64,000 nucleotides of DNA from Actinoplanes sp. NBC_00393 (GTDB lineage: Bacteria > Actinomycetota > Actinomycetes > Mycobacteriales > Micromonosporaceae). This document shows positions 17,818-26,698 of this stretch, piece by piece. Where the stretch lies: contig NZ_CP107942.1 in assembly GCF_036053395.1 (NCBI RefSeq), positions 11,274,001-11,338,000 on the forward strand, in the 5' to 3' direction. Position 1 is the first letter of the stretch, and each line of letters starts with the position of its first letter. The notes below the pieces were generated by a model. It did no database searches. It had not been told where the DNA came from and was given only the letters and a program-made list of their open reading frames with translations. Both the position numbers and the translations under genes were made by a program.

Positions 17818-17955
17818 TCCGGCGATCGTGGAATGTGGACAGCGCGTCTGTCGCCTGGTTGGCTGCCGGTAACGTGTTCGGCGCGTCACTCTCGGCACAG
17901 GGGCCGTCCGGTCGTGCCGTCGCTCGTATCCAGCCGCGCCTGCGAAGGGGCTGAA

Positions 17956-18822
17956 GTGGACTTTTGGGACCTTACCAAGCTGATGTTCCGGCGTTGGTAT
18001 GTCTCCGTGCCCGCGGTCATGCTGGCCATCGGCGCCACCCTGTTCGTGGCGACCCGGGTGGAGCCCGACTACGTCGCGACGAGCTACGTGCAGCTCGTGC
18101 CGCCGGCGATCACCCCGAAGGCCAACGACGAGACCAAGGCGAGCGCCCGCAACCCGTGGCTGGACCTCGGACTGGCCTCCCTGACCAAAGCCGGGATGAT
18201 CTCCGTGCAGGACAAGAAGATCGTCAAAGCGCTGAAGACCGCAGGGTACAGCGACGACTTCACGCTGACCCAGGATCCGCAACTGCCGATCCTCACCTTC
18301 GAGGTGATCGGCGACGACGAGGTCCAGGCGACGCAGACGTCCGAGCAACTCGTGAAGCGGTTCTCCGACAGCGTCGCCACGCTGCAGGACGAGTACGGCG
18401 CACCCAAGGAGCAGCTGATCACCGTACGGCGGCTCGACCTCGGCGACAACGTGGAGGAGTCCACGTCCAAGGTCAAGCGGGCGTTGATCGCCGTCGCCGC
18501 TGTCGGCGGTCTGCTCGCTGTGGCGCTGACCGTCGCGATCGACGCCTGGCTGCGCCGCCGAGACCGCAAGCGCGCCGACGGCGCCGTCGTGCCGGCCGCG
18601 GGCGAGCCCCCGGTGCGGCCGTCGGCGGTCGTGCCGATGTCCGAAGCGGTTCCGGTGCCGGCCAAGGTCGGTGCCGCGCACGACGACGGCGACGCGGAGC
18701 CGGAGAGGCGGGCGGTGGGCGAGGAGACGGCCAAGCTGGTGCCGACCGGCGAGGAGACCATCGTGCTGCCTTCGCCGACCTGGCAGTCGCGCAACAACCG
18801 CAACGGAAGCAAGCGTCCTTGA
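17956..18822 (+). CDS. Wzz-like polysaccharide chain-length/co-polymerase protein
   Basis: 288 residues from GTG 17956 with AGGGG upstream; the longer frame to 17833 has no ribosome site. The layout is that of Wzz/polysaccharide co-polymerases: short cytoplasmic tail, membrane helix (VPAVMLAIGATLFVATRV), a 150-residue external part beginning with the usual YVATSYVQLVPP, then a second helix (ALIAVAAVGGLLAVALTVAI). Unlike many actinobacterial homologues it has no C-terminal Walker kinase; the tail (residues 205-288) is acidic and Pro-rich. It probably sets polymer length together with the polymerase whose TTG start overlaps its stop. A GGACAG-CGCGT-CTGTC element lies 120 bp upstream. Confidence 0.82.
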   Translation: MDFWDLTKLMFRRWYVSVPAVMLAIGATLFVATRVEPDYVATSYVQLVPPAITPKANDETKASARNPWLDLGLASLTKAGMISVQDKKIVKALKTAGYSDDFTLTQDPQLPILTFEVIGDDEVQATQTSEQLVKRFSDSVATLQDEYGAPKEQLITVRRLDLGDNVEESTSKVKRALIAVAAVGGLLAVALTVAIDAWLRRRDRKRADGAVVPAAGEPPVRPSAVVPMSEAVPVPAKVGAAHDDGDAEPERRAVGEETAKLVPTGEETIVLPSPTWQSRNNRNGSKRP

Positions 18823-20243
18823 GCCTCGCTCCGGACACCACGGGCCTGCTGCTGTCACCTGCGGGCCCGTCGCCGCACCCGACCGACCTCGAGCCGTCCC
18901 TGGTCGGCTCGCGCACCTACCGCACCCGTCGGCGGTTCACCCGGATCGACGCGTCCGGGCTGCTGAGCATCATGATCTTCCTGCTCATGCTGATCCCGGC
19001 GCGGCTCATCCTGCAGAGTCTCAGCGATGTCGGCCGGCCCGCGGTGCTGTTCGCCATCGGCCTGTGGTGCTGGTGGGTGCTGGTGCGTTTCAACCCGCGG
19101 CTGATGGTGGGCGGGCCGCAGCCGATGCGCTGGATTGTGCTGATCTACCTGGTCGCACTACTGATCTCCTACGCCGCGGGTTACTGGCGTGGCCTGACGG
19201 CGATGGAGGCCAACGGCGCCGACCGGGCGATCCTCGCCGCACTCGCCTTCACCGGAGTGATTCTGACCGCAGCCGACGGCATCCCCAACTGGGACCGGTT
19301 GCGCGGTGTGCTGCGGACCCTGGTCTGGTGCGCCGGCGTCGTCGGCTTCCTGGGCCTGGTGCAGTTCGTGTTCTGGTTCGACTTCACCCAGTACATCGCT
19401 CTCCCCGGGCTGTCGTCCAACGGCGTCGAGCCGGGCTTCGAGCTGCGCGGTGGCGCGATCAGGGTGGCCAGCACCATGACGCACTACATCGAGTTCAGCA
19501 CGGTGATGGCGATGAGCCTGCCGTTCGCCATCCATTTCGCCAGGTTCGCCCCGGCCCGGCACTCCCGGCAGCTGTTCATGGTGACGGCGCTGATCATCGC
19601 GGCGGCGATCCCGGCCACGGTGTCGCGCACCGGTTTCGTCGCGGTCGGGATCGCGCTGCTGGTGATGATCCCGGTCTGGACCTGGCGGATGCGCTACAAC
19701 CTGGCCGTCATCGCGGTGACGCTGGTCGCCGGGCTGCTGGTGATGCGACCGGCGCTCGCCAACACGCTGCTCAACCTGTTTGCCGGCGCCGGTGAGGACT
19801 CCAGCATCACCGCCCGCACCAAGCGGTACGAGATGGTCGGCTACTACTTCTCGCAACGCCCGTGGTGGGGCCGGGGCACCGGCACCTGGATCTCCCCGCA
19901 GTACCAGTTCCTCGACAACCAGTGGCTCGCCCAGGCGCTGAGCACCGGCCTGATCGGGGTGGCCGCCCTGGCCTCGCTGCACCTGACCGCGATCGTCCTG
20001 GCCTTCGTCGCGTTGCGGCGCTCACCGAGCGGCGAGGACCGGCATCTGTGTGCCGCGCTGATCGCGACGCAGCTGATCGCGCTCGTGGTGGCGGCCTTCT
20101 TCGACTCGCTGAGCTTCAGCACGTACACCATGGTTCTGGCACTGATGGTGGGGCTCACCGGGGCGGTGTGGCGGTTGACCCACCCGGCCCGGGTCGTGCG
20201 GACCACCCTGCCTCTCAGGTCGGCTGGTCCGCTGTCCAACTGA
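18819..20243 (+). CDS. O-antigen ligase/Wzy-like polysaccharide polymerase
   Basis: 474 residues from a TTG that overlaps the Wzz-like stop (TTGA), with GGAAG 9 nt before it. About 11 membrane helices, and in the second half the Wzy_C/ligase region: IPATVSRTGFVAVGIALLVM followed by a large loop (SSITARTKRYEMVGYYFSQRPWWGRGTGTWI, shown in part) and LDNQWLAQALSTGLIG. Such proteins polymerise or transfer lipid-linked glycan on the outer face of the membrane. In a Gram-positive host without lipopolysaccharide, a polymerase role is more likely than ligation to lipid A. It is the only polymerase candidate in the locus. Confidence 0.85.
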   Translation: MSLAPDTTGLLLSPAGPSPHPTDLEPSLVGSRTYRTRRRFTRIDASGLLSIMIFLLMLIPARLILQSLSDVGRPAVLFAIGLWCWWVLVRFNPRLMVGGPQPMRWIVLIYLVALLISYAAGYWRGLTAMEANGADRAILAALAFTGVILTAADGIPNWDRLRGVLRTLVWCAGVVGFLGLVQFVFWFDFTQYIALPGLSSNGVEPGFELRGGAIRVASTMTHYIEFSTVMAMSLPFAIHFARFAPARHSRQLFMVTALIIAAAIPATVSRTGFVAVGIALLVMIPVWTWRMRYNLAVIAVTLVAGLLVMRPALANTLLNLFAGAGEDSSITARTKRYEMVGYYFSQRPWWGRGTGTWISPQYQFLDNQWLAQALSTGLIGVAALASLHLTAIVLAFVALRRSPSGEDRHLCAALIATQLIALVVAAFFDSLSFSTYTMVLALMVGLTGAVWRLTHPARVVRTTLPLRSAGPLSN

Positions 20244-20287
20244 CGACAGTGGACGGTGGCCGAACGGTTGAACACTCGCAGTGATCC

Positions 20288-20293
20288 TAGGGT
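20288..20293 (+). promoter_or_regulatory. Candidate -10 box
   Basis: TAGGGT, 44 nt before the GTG of the large DUF4082 protein. The same hexamer occurs before the genes at 30228 and 48043. Just upstream (20232-20254) is an imperfect inverted pair, CTGTCC...CAGTGGAC. Confidence 0.35.
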
Positions 20294-20337
20294 TACGGTC
20301 ACTCCGCGGACTGTCCGGGACACACGTGGGGGTCGAT

Positions 20338-23300
20338 GTGAGCAGGTCGTCAAGGACGCTCGCCGCGCTGACAGCGGTCGTGCTGATCGGGGCCGGGGCT
20401 CTGCCTCCGCGATCCGCCACGGCCGCACTCGCCGATCCGTGTGCCCCGGTGCTCAACCCGATCGTCTGCGAGAACAGCAAGGACGGCACGTCGCACGAGG
20501 AGTGGGACATCCTCGGCGCCGGCGACGACTCGATCCAGGGCTTCGCCACCGACATCAGCGTCAACGCCGGCTCGACGATCAACTTCAAGATCGCTACCGA
20601 CGCCGCGTCGTACACGATCGACGTCTACCGGCTGGGGTGGTATGACGGCGACGGCGCCCGCAAGATCACGCCGTTGACGCCGAACCTGTCCGTTGCCAAC
20701 TCCCCGGACGACTGCGCCACCAACACGCAGACCGCCATCTTCGACTGCGGCGGCTGGGCCGTCTCGGCGTCCTGGGCGGTCCCGGCCGCTCAGGTCTCCG
20801 GCGTCTACATCGCGAAGCTGCGGCGCCCGGACACCGGCGGCGCCAGCCACATCACGTTCATCGTGCGCAACGACGCCAGCACCTCGGACCTGTTCTTCCA
20901 GACCTCCGACGCCACCTGGCAGGCCTACAACCTGTACGGCGGGGCCGACTTCTACGAGGGCGGGGAGAACGGGCGGGCCTACAAACTGAGCTACAACCGG
21001 CCGTTCGCCACCCGCGGCGCGATGGAGGGCCGTGACTTCCTGTTCAGCGCGGAGTATCCGATGCTGCGGTTCCTGGAACGCAACGGATACGACATCAGCT
21101 ACACGACGAACGTCGACAGCGACCGGCGCGGCCAGCTCATCCAGAACCACAAGGTCTTCATCACCAACGGCCACGACGAGTACTGGTCGGCCGCCCAGCG
21201 TGCGCACGTCGAGGCGGCCCGGGACGCCGGTGTGCACCTCGCCTTCTTCAGCGGCAACGACGTGTACTGGCGGACCCGCTGGGAGCCGAGCACGGCGGGG
21301 CCGACCACCCAGTTCCGGACCCTGGTCTGCTACAAGGAGACCTGGTCGGACACCGACGAGCTCGACCCCACCGCCGAGTGGACCGGCACCTGGCGCGACC
21401 CGCGGTTCAGCCCGCCCGCGAACGGCGGCGGCAACCCGGAGAACGCGCTGATCGGTACGGCCTACATGGCCAACTCGACCGACCTGCCGATGACGGTGCC
21501 GGCCGCACAGGGCAAGTACCGGCTGTGGCGCGAGACCACCGTCGCCGGACTGTCCTCCGGGATGGCGACCCTCGCCCCGCACACCGTGGGCTACGAGTCG
21601 AACGAGGACCTGGACAACGGCTTCCGGCCCGCCGGACTGATCCGGCTCTCCACCACCGTGGGCCCGACCCCGGAGTACCTGCTGGATTTCGGCAAACAGG
21701 TCGCGCCGGGCACCACCACCCACTCCATGACCCTCTACCGGGCGCCCAGCGGAGCGCTGGTGTTCTCGGCCGGCACCATCCAGTGGTCCTGGGGCCTGGA
21801 CACCTACCACGACGGCGCGGTCGCCCCGGTCGACGAGCGGATGCAGCAGGCCACCATCAACCTGTTCGCCGACATGAACGTGCAGCCTGACACCCTGATG
21901 AGCGAGCTGGAGCCGGTTTCGGCCTCCACCGACACCACCGCGCCGACCGTGTCGATCACCTCGCCCGCGTCCACCACCACGGTTGCCAACGGCACGAAGG
22001 TGACCCTCAGCGGCACCGCGAGCGACGTCGGTGGCCGGGTCGCCGGGGTCGAGGTCTCCACCGACGCGGGCGCCACCTGGCACCCGGCCACCGGGACGAG
22101 CTCCTGGTCGTACTCGTGGTACACCACCGGGCTCAGCGCCCAGGTGGCGAGGGTGCGTGCCATCGATGACAGCGTCAACATCGGCGCACCCGCCACCCGG
22201 CAGTTCACCCTGACCGGCAAGAACACCCTGTTCGGTGCGAGGGTCCCGGCGAACACCTCGACGAACGACTCGACGGCCCTCGAGCTGGGCGTCAAGTTCG
22301 TCCCTGAGGTGCAGGGCTTCGTCACGGCGATCCGGTTCTACAAGGGTGCCGGCAACACCGGGACGCACACCGGCAGCCTCTGGTCGTCCACCGGCGACCG
22401 GCTGGCGCACGGCACGTTCACCGACGAGACCGCCAGCGGCTGGCAGACCCTCAAACTCACGCGGCCGGCCGAGGTGCAGGCCGGCCAGACCTACGTGGTG
22501 TCGTACTACGCACCGGTCGGCCACTACGCCGCCGACGCCCGGGCCTTCAGCCTCACCGACTGGAAGGCGTCGCCACTCACCGTGCGCCGGTCGGCGACGG
22601 CCGGGGGCAACGGCGTCTTCGGGTACGGCGCGGGCTTCCCCACGCGGACCTACGCCGACACCAACTACTACGTCGACGTGCAGTTCGTCTCCAGTGAGAA
22701 CGCGCCGCCGTCCGCCGTCTCGACCACGCCACTGCACAACGCCAGCGGTGTCGAGGCCGGGGTGCATCCTTCGGTGGTCTTCACCAAGGCGCTGAACCCG
22801 GCGACGCTGACGTTCATCGTGGAGGACTCCACCGGGGCGCCGGTGGCCGGCTCGTTCGGGTACACCGCGGCGACGAAGAGCGCCACGTTCATCCCGTCTG
22901 TGCCGTTCACCGCGGCCAGCCGGTACACGGCCCGGGTCACGGCGACCGACACGAACGGCATCACCACTGAGGAACCGGTCGAGTGGAGCTTCACCATCGA
23001 CCTGAACCCGTCGGTGAAGAAGCTGTTCGCCACCGGCGCGACACCGCAGGTGGCCAGCAGCGACGACGCCGCGCCGGTGGAACTGGGCGTCAAGTTCGTC
23101 CCGTTGACCAGCGGCAAGATCATCGGCTTGCGGTACTACCAGGGGCCCGGCAACACCGGCACCCACACCGGGACGCTGTGGTCGGCGGCCGGCAGTGTCA
23201 TCCGGCAGGTCACCTTCGGGCCGGGCTCCGGTAACGGCTGGCAGACCGCAGCCTTCGACAGCCCGGTCGACGTGGTGGCCGGCGGCAGCTACGTGATCTC

Positions 23301-23985
23301 CTACTTCGCGCCGAACGGCGGGTACGCGTACACCCCGGGCTTCTTCACCGCGGCGCACACCAACGGCCCGCTGCGGGCGCCTGCCGGCGCCAACGGCGTT
23401 TACCGGTACGGCTCGTCCGGGTTCCCGACCCAGACCTACAACTCGGCCAACTACTGGGTGGACCCGTTGTTCCTGCCGGAGGACGGTCCCGGCACGACAC
23501 CGGAACCGCCGGAGGGTGTGAACGTCTTCGCCGTGAACGCCGTGCCCGCCACACCAGACTTCGACGACGATGATCCGATCAACGTCGGCATGAAGTTCAT
23601 CCCCGACGTCGATGGGACGGTCACCGGCCTGCGGTTCTACAAGGGCCCGGCGAACACCGGCACGCACACCGGCGCGTTGTGGGAGGCGGACGGCGACCCG
23701 CTCGCGTCGGCGGTCTTCGGCCAGGAGACCGCGTCCGGCTGGCAGTCCGTGCGTTTCGCGGCAGCCGTCGAGGTCACTGCCGGCACGACGTACGTGGTCA
23801 GCTACCACACCGCGGTGGGCCAGTACGCGGCCGACATCAACGGGTTCGCCCAGGCCGGCGTGATCGCGCCACCGTTGCGGGTGCCGCAGGGCGGCGGCAT
23901 GTACGGCTACGGCACCAGTGGCTTCCCCGGGTCGGCGACCAACCACAACTTCTGGGTGGACGTCTACTTCCAGCCGGAGCAGTAG
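20338..23985 (+). CDS. Large secreted protein: dimethylformamidase-like domain + Ig + three DUF4082
   Basis: 1215 residues from GTG 20338 (GGGGG 5 nt upstream); GTG 20326 is an alternative. Signal peptide about 1-32 (TLAALTAVVLIGAGA). Residues 35-520 resemble the large-subunit C-terminal domain of N,N-dimethylformamidase (YRLGWYDGDGARK, LFFQTSDATWQAYN, NHKVFITNGHDEYWSAAQR, AFFSGNDVYWRTRWE). Then an Ig-like domain (530-624, YSWYTTGLSAQVARVRAID), DUF4082 (631-784), a Big_5/SbsA-type Ig domain (785-888, PSVVFTKALNPATL), and two more DUF4082 (896-1046, 1063-1215). It shares DUF4082 with the protein at 15916 and sits between polymerase and flippase. The amidase-like fold may deacylate or bind the polymer; real DMF hydrolysis is unlikely. 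Confidence 0.82.
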   Translation: MSRSSRTLAALTAVVLIGAGALPPRSATAALADPCAPVLNPIVCENSKDGTSHEEWDILGAGDDSIQGFATDISVNAGSTINFKIATDAASYTIDVYRLGWYDGDGARKITPLTPNLSVANSPDDCATNTQTAIFDCGGWAVSASWAVPAAQVSGVYIAKLRRPDTGGASHITFIVRNDASTSDLFFQTSDATWQAYNLYGGADFYEGGENGRAYKLSYNRPFATRGAMEGRDFLFSAEYPMLRFLERNGYDISYTTNVDSDRRGQLIQNHKVFITNGHDEYWSAAQRAHVEAARDAGVHLAFFSGNDVYWRTRWEPSTAGPTTQFRTLVCYKETWSDTDELDPTAEWTGTWRDPRFSPPANGGGNPENALIGTAYMANSTDLPMTVPAAQGKYRLWRETTVAGLSSGMATLAPHTVGYESNEDLDNGFRPAGLIRLSTTVGPTPEYLLDFGKQVAPGTTTHSMTLYRAPSGALVFSAGTIQWSWGLDTYHDGAVAPVDERMQQATINLFADMNVQPDTLMSELEPVSASTDTTAPTVSITSPASTTTVANGTKVTLSGTASDVGGRVAGVEVSTDAGATWHPATGTSSWSYSWYTTGLSAQVARVRAIDDSVNIGAPATRQFTLTGKNTLFGARVPANTSTNDSTALELGVKFVPEVQGFVTAIRFYKGAGNTGTHTGSLWSSTGDRLAHGTFTDETASGWQTLKLTRPAEVQAGQTYVVSYYAPVGHYAADARAFSLTDWKASPLTVRRSATAGGNGVFGYGAGFPTRTYADTNYYVDVQFVSSENAPPSAVSTTPLHNASGVEAGVHPSVVFTKALNPATLTFIVEDSTGAPVAGSFGYTAATKSATFIPSVPFTAASRYTARVTATDTNGITTEEPVEWSFTIDLNPSVKKLFATGATPQVASSDDAAPVELGVKFVPLTSGKIIGLRYYQGPGNTGTHTGTLWSAAGSVIRQVTFGPGSGNGWQTAAFDSPVDVVAGGSYVISYFAPNGGYAYTPGFFTAAHTNGPLRAPAGANGVYRYGSSGFPTQTYNSANYWVDPLFLPEDGPGTTPEPPEGVNVFAVNAVPATPDFDDDDPINVGMKFIPDVDGTVTGLRFYKGPANTGTHTGALWEADGDPLASAVFGQETASGWQSVRFAAAVEVTAGTTYVVSYHTAVGQYAADINGFAQAGVIAPPLRVPQGGGMYGYGTSGFPGSATNHNFWVDVYFQPEQ

Positions 23986-23987
23986 GG

Positions 23988-25436
23988 ATGACGCAGACCG
24001 CCGAAGACGACAAACCGCTTGCCGCCCGCGCCGGGCGGGCCCTGGGATGGAGCTTCGCCAGCACCGCTCTGGCCCGCCTCGGCACCCTGGCCATCGGCAT
24101 CGCGCTGGCCAGGATCCTCGGGCCGCAGGAGTTCGGCACGTTCGCGGTGGCAATGGTCGCGCTGCTCGCCGTTCTCAGCTTCAACGAGCTGGGGGTGAGC
24201 CTGGCGATCGTGCGGTGGCCGGGGGAGCCGCACACGATCGTGCCGACGGTCGCCACCATCTCGGTCGTTTCCAGCGTGCTGGTCTACGCCGGCTGCTACC
24301 TGGGCGCTCCCGCCTTCGCGGAACTCATGGGCGATCCCGGTGCCACCCCGGTGGTCCGGGTTCTGGCGCTCTGCGTGCTCGTCAACGGTGTGGTCGCCGC
24401 GCCGGCCGCGCTGCTGCAGCGCCATTTCCGGCAGGACCGCAAGATGGTCGCCGACCAGGTCACCACCTGGCTGGGAGCGTTCGTCTCGATCAGCTGCGCC
24501 CTCGCCGGGTTCGGTGCGATGAGCCTGGCGGTCGGCCAGCTCACCGGCGCCCTGGCGGGCGGTGTGCTGCTCGCCGTGTTCGCGCCCCAGGGTCTGCGCC
24601 CCGGCTTCGACCCCGGGACCGCCCGCGCGCTGCTGCGCTTCGGCCTGCCGCTGGCCGGCTCCAGCATCATCGTCTTCGCGGTCGCCAACATCGACCGGCT
24701 GATCGTCGGCGCCGTCCTCGGCCCGGTGCCGCTGGGTTTCTATGTGCTGGCCGTCAACCTGGCGAACTGGCCGGTCACCATGTTCTCCCAGCCGGTCCGC
24801 CAGGTCGCGCCGGCCGCGCTGGCACGACTGCAGGGCGATCCACCGGCCATGCGCCAGGCCTTCCTGTCCACCGCCGGCCTGCTCACCTCGATCACCCTGC
24901 CGGTCTGCGTGCTGCTCGCCGTCGCCGCCGAACCGCTGATCGGTCTGGTCTACGGGGCAGCGTGGGGCCCGGCCGCCGCCGTGCTGCCCTGGCTGGGTCT
25001 GCTCGGTGCGTTGCGGATCGTCTTCGAGCTGGTCTACGACTATTTCGTCGTTCTCGCCAACACCAGGGTGGTCTTCACGATCCAGGTGGTGTGGCTGCTG
25101 GTTCTGCTGCCGGCTGTCTACCTGGGCGCCCGGTCCGGTGGATCGGCGGGCGCGGCGGCCGCACAGTTCGCTGTCGCCCTGCTGGTGGTGCTGCCGCTCT
25201 ACCTCTACGAACTGCGCCGCACCGGCATCGCACCCGGTGCTTTCCTGTCCCGGCTCGTGGTCCCGGTACTCGGTGCCGTCCTCGCCGCCGGACTGGCCTA
25301 CCTGGCCGGCACAGCTGTGCGGCCCGACCTGGCGGCACTGGCCGTGATGGGTGCGGCCGGCGCGGCGGTGGTGGCCGCCCTGCTCTACCGCACCCGGCAC
25401 GACCTGCGCTCACTGCGCTCGATGCAGCCGGCCTGA
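23988..25436 (+). CDS. Wzx-like oligosaccharide flippase
   Basis: 482 residues from ATG 23988, 2 nt after the previous stop, with a GGAG site inside the preceding gene. About 12-14 hydrophobic helices in the MOP-superfamily pattern; the N-terminus (RALGWSFASTALARLGTLAIGI, in part) and ARILGPQEFGTFAVA are typical of polysaccharide flippases, as is SIIVFAVANIDRLIVGAVLG. It would move the lipid-linked repeat unit from the inner to the outer membrane face. Last gene of the plus-strand run. With the Wzy-like and Wzz-like genes it gives a complete Wzx/Wzy-type export set. Confidence 0.9.
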   Translation: MTQTAEDDKPLAARAGRALGWSFASTALARLGTLAIGIALARILGPQEFGTFAVAMVALLAVLSFNELGVSLAIVRWPGEPHTIVPTVATISVVSSVLVYAGCYLGAPAFAELMGDPGATPVVRVLALCVLVNGVVAAPAALLQRHFRQDRKMVADQVTTWLGAFVSISCALAGFGAMSLAVGQLTGALAGGVLLAVFAPQGLRPGFDPGTARALLRFGLPLAGSSIIVFAVANIDRLIVGAVLGPVPLGFYVLAVNLANWPVTMFSQPVRQVAPAALARLQGDPPAMRQAFLSTAGLLTSITLPVCVLLAVAAEPLIGLVYGAAWGPAAAVLPWLGLLGALRIVFELVYDYFVVLANTRVVFTIQVVWLLVLLPAVYLGARSGGSAGAAAAQFAVALLVVLPLYLYELRRTGIAPGAFLSRLVVPVLGAVLAAGLAYLAGTAVRPDLAALAVMGAAGAAVVAALLYRTRHDLRSLRSMQPA

Positions 25437-25444
25437 TCGGCCGG

Positions 25445-26698
25445 TCAGCGCTTCATCGCCTGCTGGGCGAGGGTCGCCACGTTGAAGTCGTCACGGCGCT
25501 GCGTGCCGCGTACCGCCGTGATCTTGCGGTTGACCTTGTAGGTGAACAACCCGGCGGCAGCGCGTGCCGCCACTGCGGCACGCGGCACCAGGCCCGCCCC
25601 GGCCCGGCGGTCGGCGATCGCCCGCTCGTAGATGTCGAGCTGGCTGCGGGCCGCCTTCTGCAGGCTGAAACGCTCAACGGCCAGGTCCCGGCCGTAGGAA
25701 CCCAGCTTGGCCCGCAGTGGCGCGTCGTCGAGCAGGCGCAGCAGATGCTGGGTCAGCCGTTCGGCGCCGCCGGTACCGTCACCCAGGCCGTACCAGCCCT
25801 GTTGCAGGAACAGGTTCACGGTGTCCGGCGTGAGCAGTTCCCAGAAGCCGCGCTCACCCTGGACCACCAGCGGGCGGCCGAACGACAGGGCCCGCAGCGC
25901 CGAGCTGCCCATGCCCAGCATGATGTCCGCTGCGGCGTAGACCGGCCTCGGGTCCCGCAGCTCCCCGGTGAGGACCACAGCCCGCCGTCCGGCACGGGCG
26001 TTGGCGGCCGCGGCCCGCCGTTCGACTTCCTCGCGGGCGATGCCGTCACCAGCGATGATCAACCGGACGGGCCGTGTGCACCCCACCTCGCCCACCACGT
26101 CGATCGCGGTCAGCACGCCTTCCAGTTTGAGCTCGGGCACCAGCCGGCTGACCACCGCGATGTCGATCGTGGTCTCGTCACGATCCAGCCGGTACTCGGC
26201 GCGGAACCGGTCGACCGGATGGTCCGGCGCATTGGCGTCGACGTCGACCGGCGGCTCGATCAGATAGACCGGGCCGGGCCGGCGGTCGGCGGCGTGCGCT
26301 CGCAGCGCCTCGGTCCCCACGACCAGGGGCATGGTGGCGGGCAGGAACGGGGCGACCGCCATCGACATGATGGTGCAGACCGCCGCGGTGTCCCGGACCG
26401 GAAAGGCGGCGGCGGCGCAATCCAGGGCCGGTGGCCACTCGTAGCCGTGCACGATGTCCAGGGACCGTTCGCGGATCAGGCCACGGATCTGCCGGGCGAC
26501 CTTCGGCGAAGGACGTTTACGGTTGGCGGGCAGCGGAAGATGTTCCAGGCCGAGCTGGGTGACCAGTTCGACGAGCGGGCCGTGCTCGCCGATCACGGCG
26601 ACCTCGTGGCCCATGTCGCGGATCGCCGCGCCGAGTTCGATGGCGTTGATCTGGCTGCCGCCGATCTCCATGGCGTGCGGGTAGACGAGGATTCTCAC
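25445..26698 (-). CDS. GT4-like glycosyltransferase
   Basis: 417 residues from GTG 26698, overlapping the upstream glycosyltransferase stop by 4 nt. GT-B pattern: ILVYPHAMEIGGSQINAIELG (the glycine loop of GT4 enzymes), IVHGYEWPPALDCAAAAF, then DIAVVSRLVPELKLEGVLTAI, VRLIIAGDGIAREEVER and PVYAAADIMLGMGSSALRAL (donor-binding region). It uses an activated nucleotide sugar in the cytoplasm; which one cannot be told. Last gene of a four-gene minus-strand operon (MFS, beta-propeller, two glycosyltransferases) and convergent with the flippase, 8 bp apart. Confidence 0.87.
   Translation of the reverse strand: MRILVYPHAMEIGGSQINAIELGAAIRDMGHEVAVIGEHGPLVELVTQLGLEHLPLPANRKRPSPKVARQIRGLIRERSLDIVHGYEWPPALDCAAAAFPVRDTAAVCTIMSMAVAPFLPATMPLVVGTEALRAHAADRRPGPVYLIEPPVDVDANAPDHPVDRFRAEYRLDRDETTIDIAVVSRLVPELKLEGVLTAIDVVGEVGCTRPVRLIIAGDGIAREEVERRAAAANARAGRRAVVLTGELRDPRPVYAAADIMLGMGSSALRALSFGRPLVVQGERGFWELLTPDTVNLFLQQGWYGLGDGTGGAERLTQHLLRLLDDAPLRAKLGSYGRDLAVERFSLQKAARSQLDIYERAIADRRAGAGLVPRAAVAARAAAGLFTYKVNRKITAVRGTQRRDDFNVATLAQQAMKR

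Noticed and set aside
20350..24153. Open frame of 1267 codons opposite the DUF4082 protein
   Set aside because: Shadow frame without motifs or ribosome site; the plus strand encodes clear domains.
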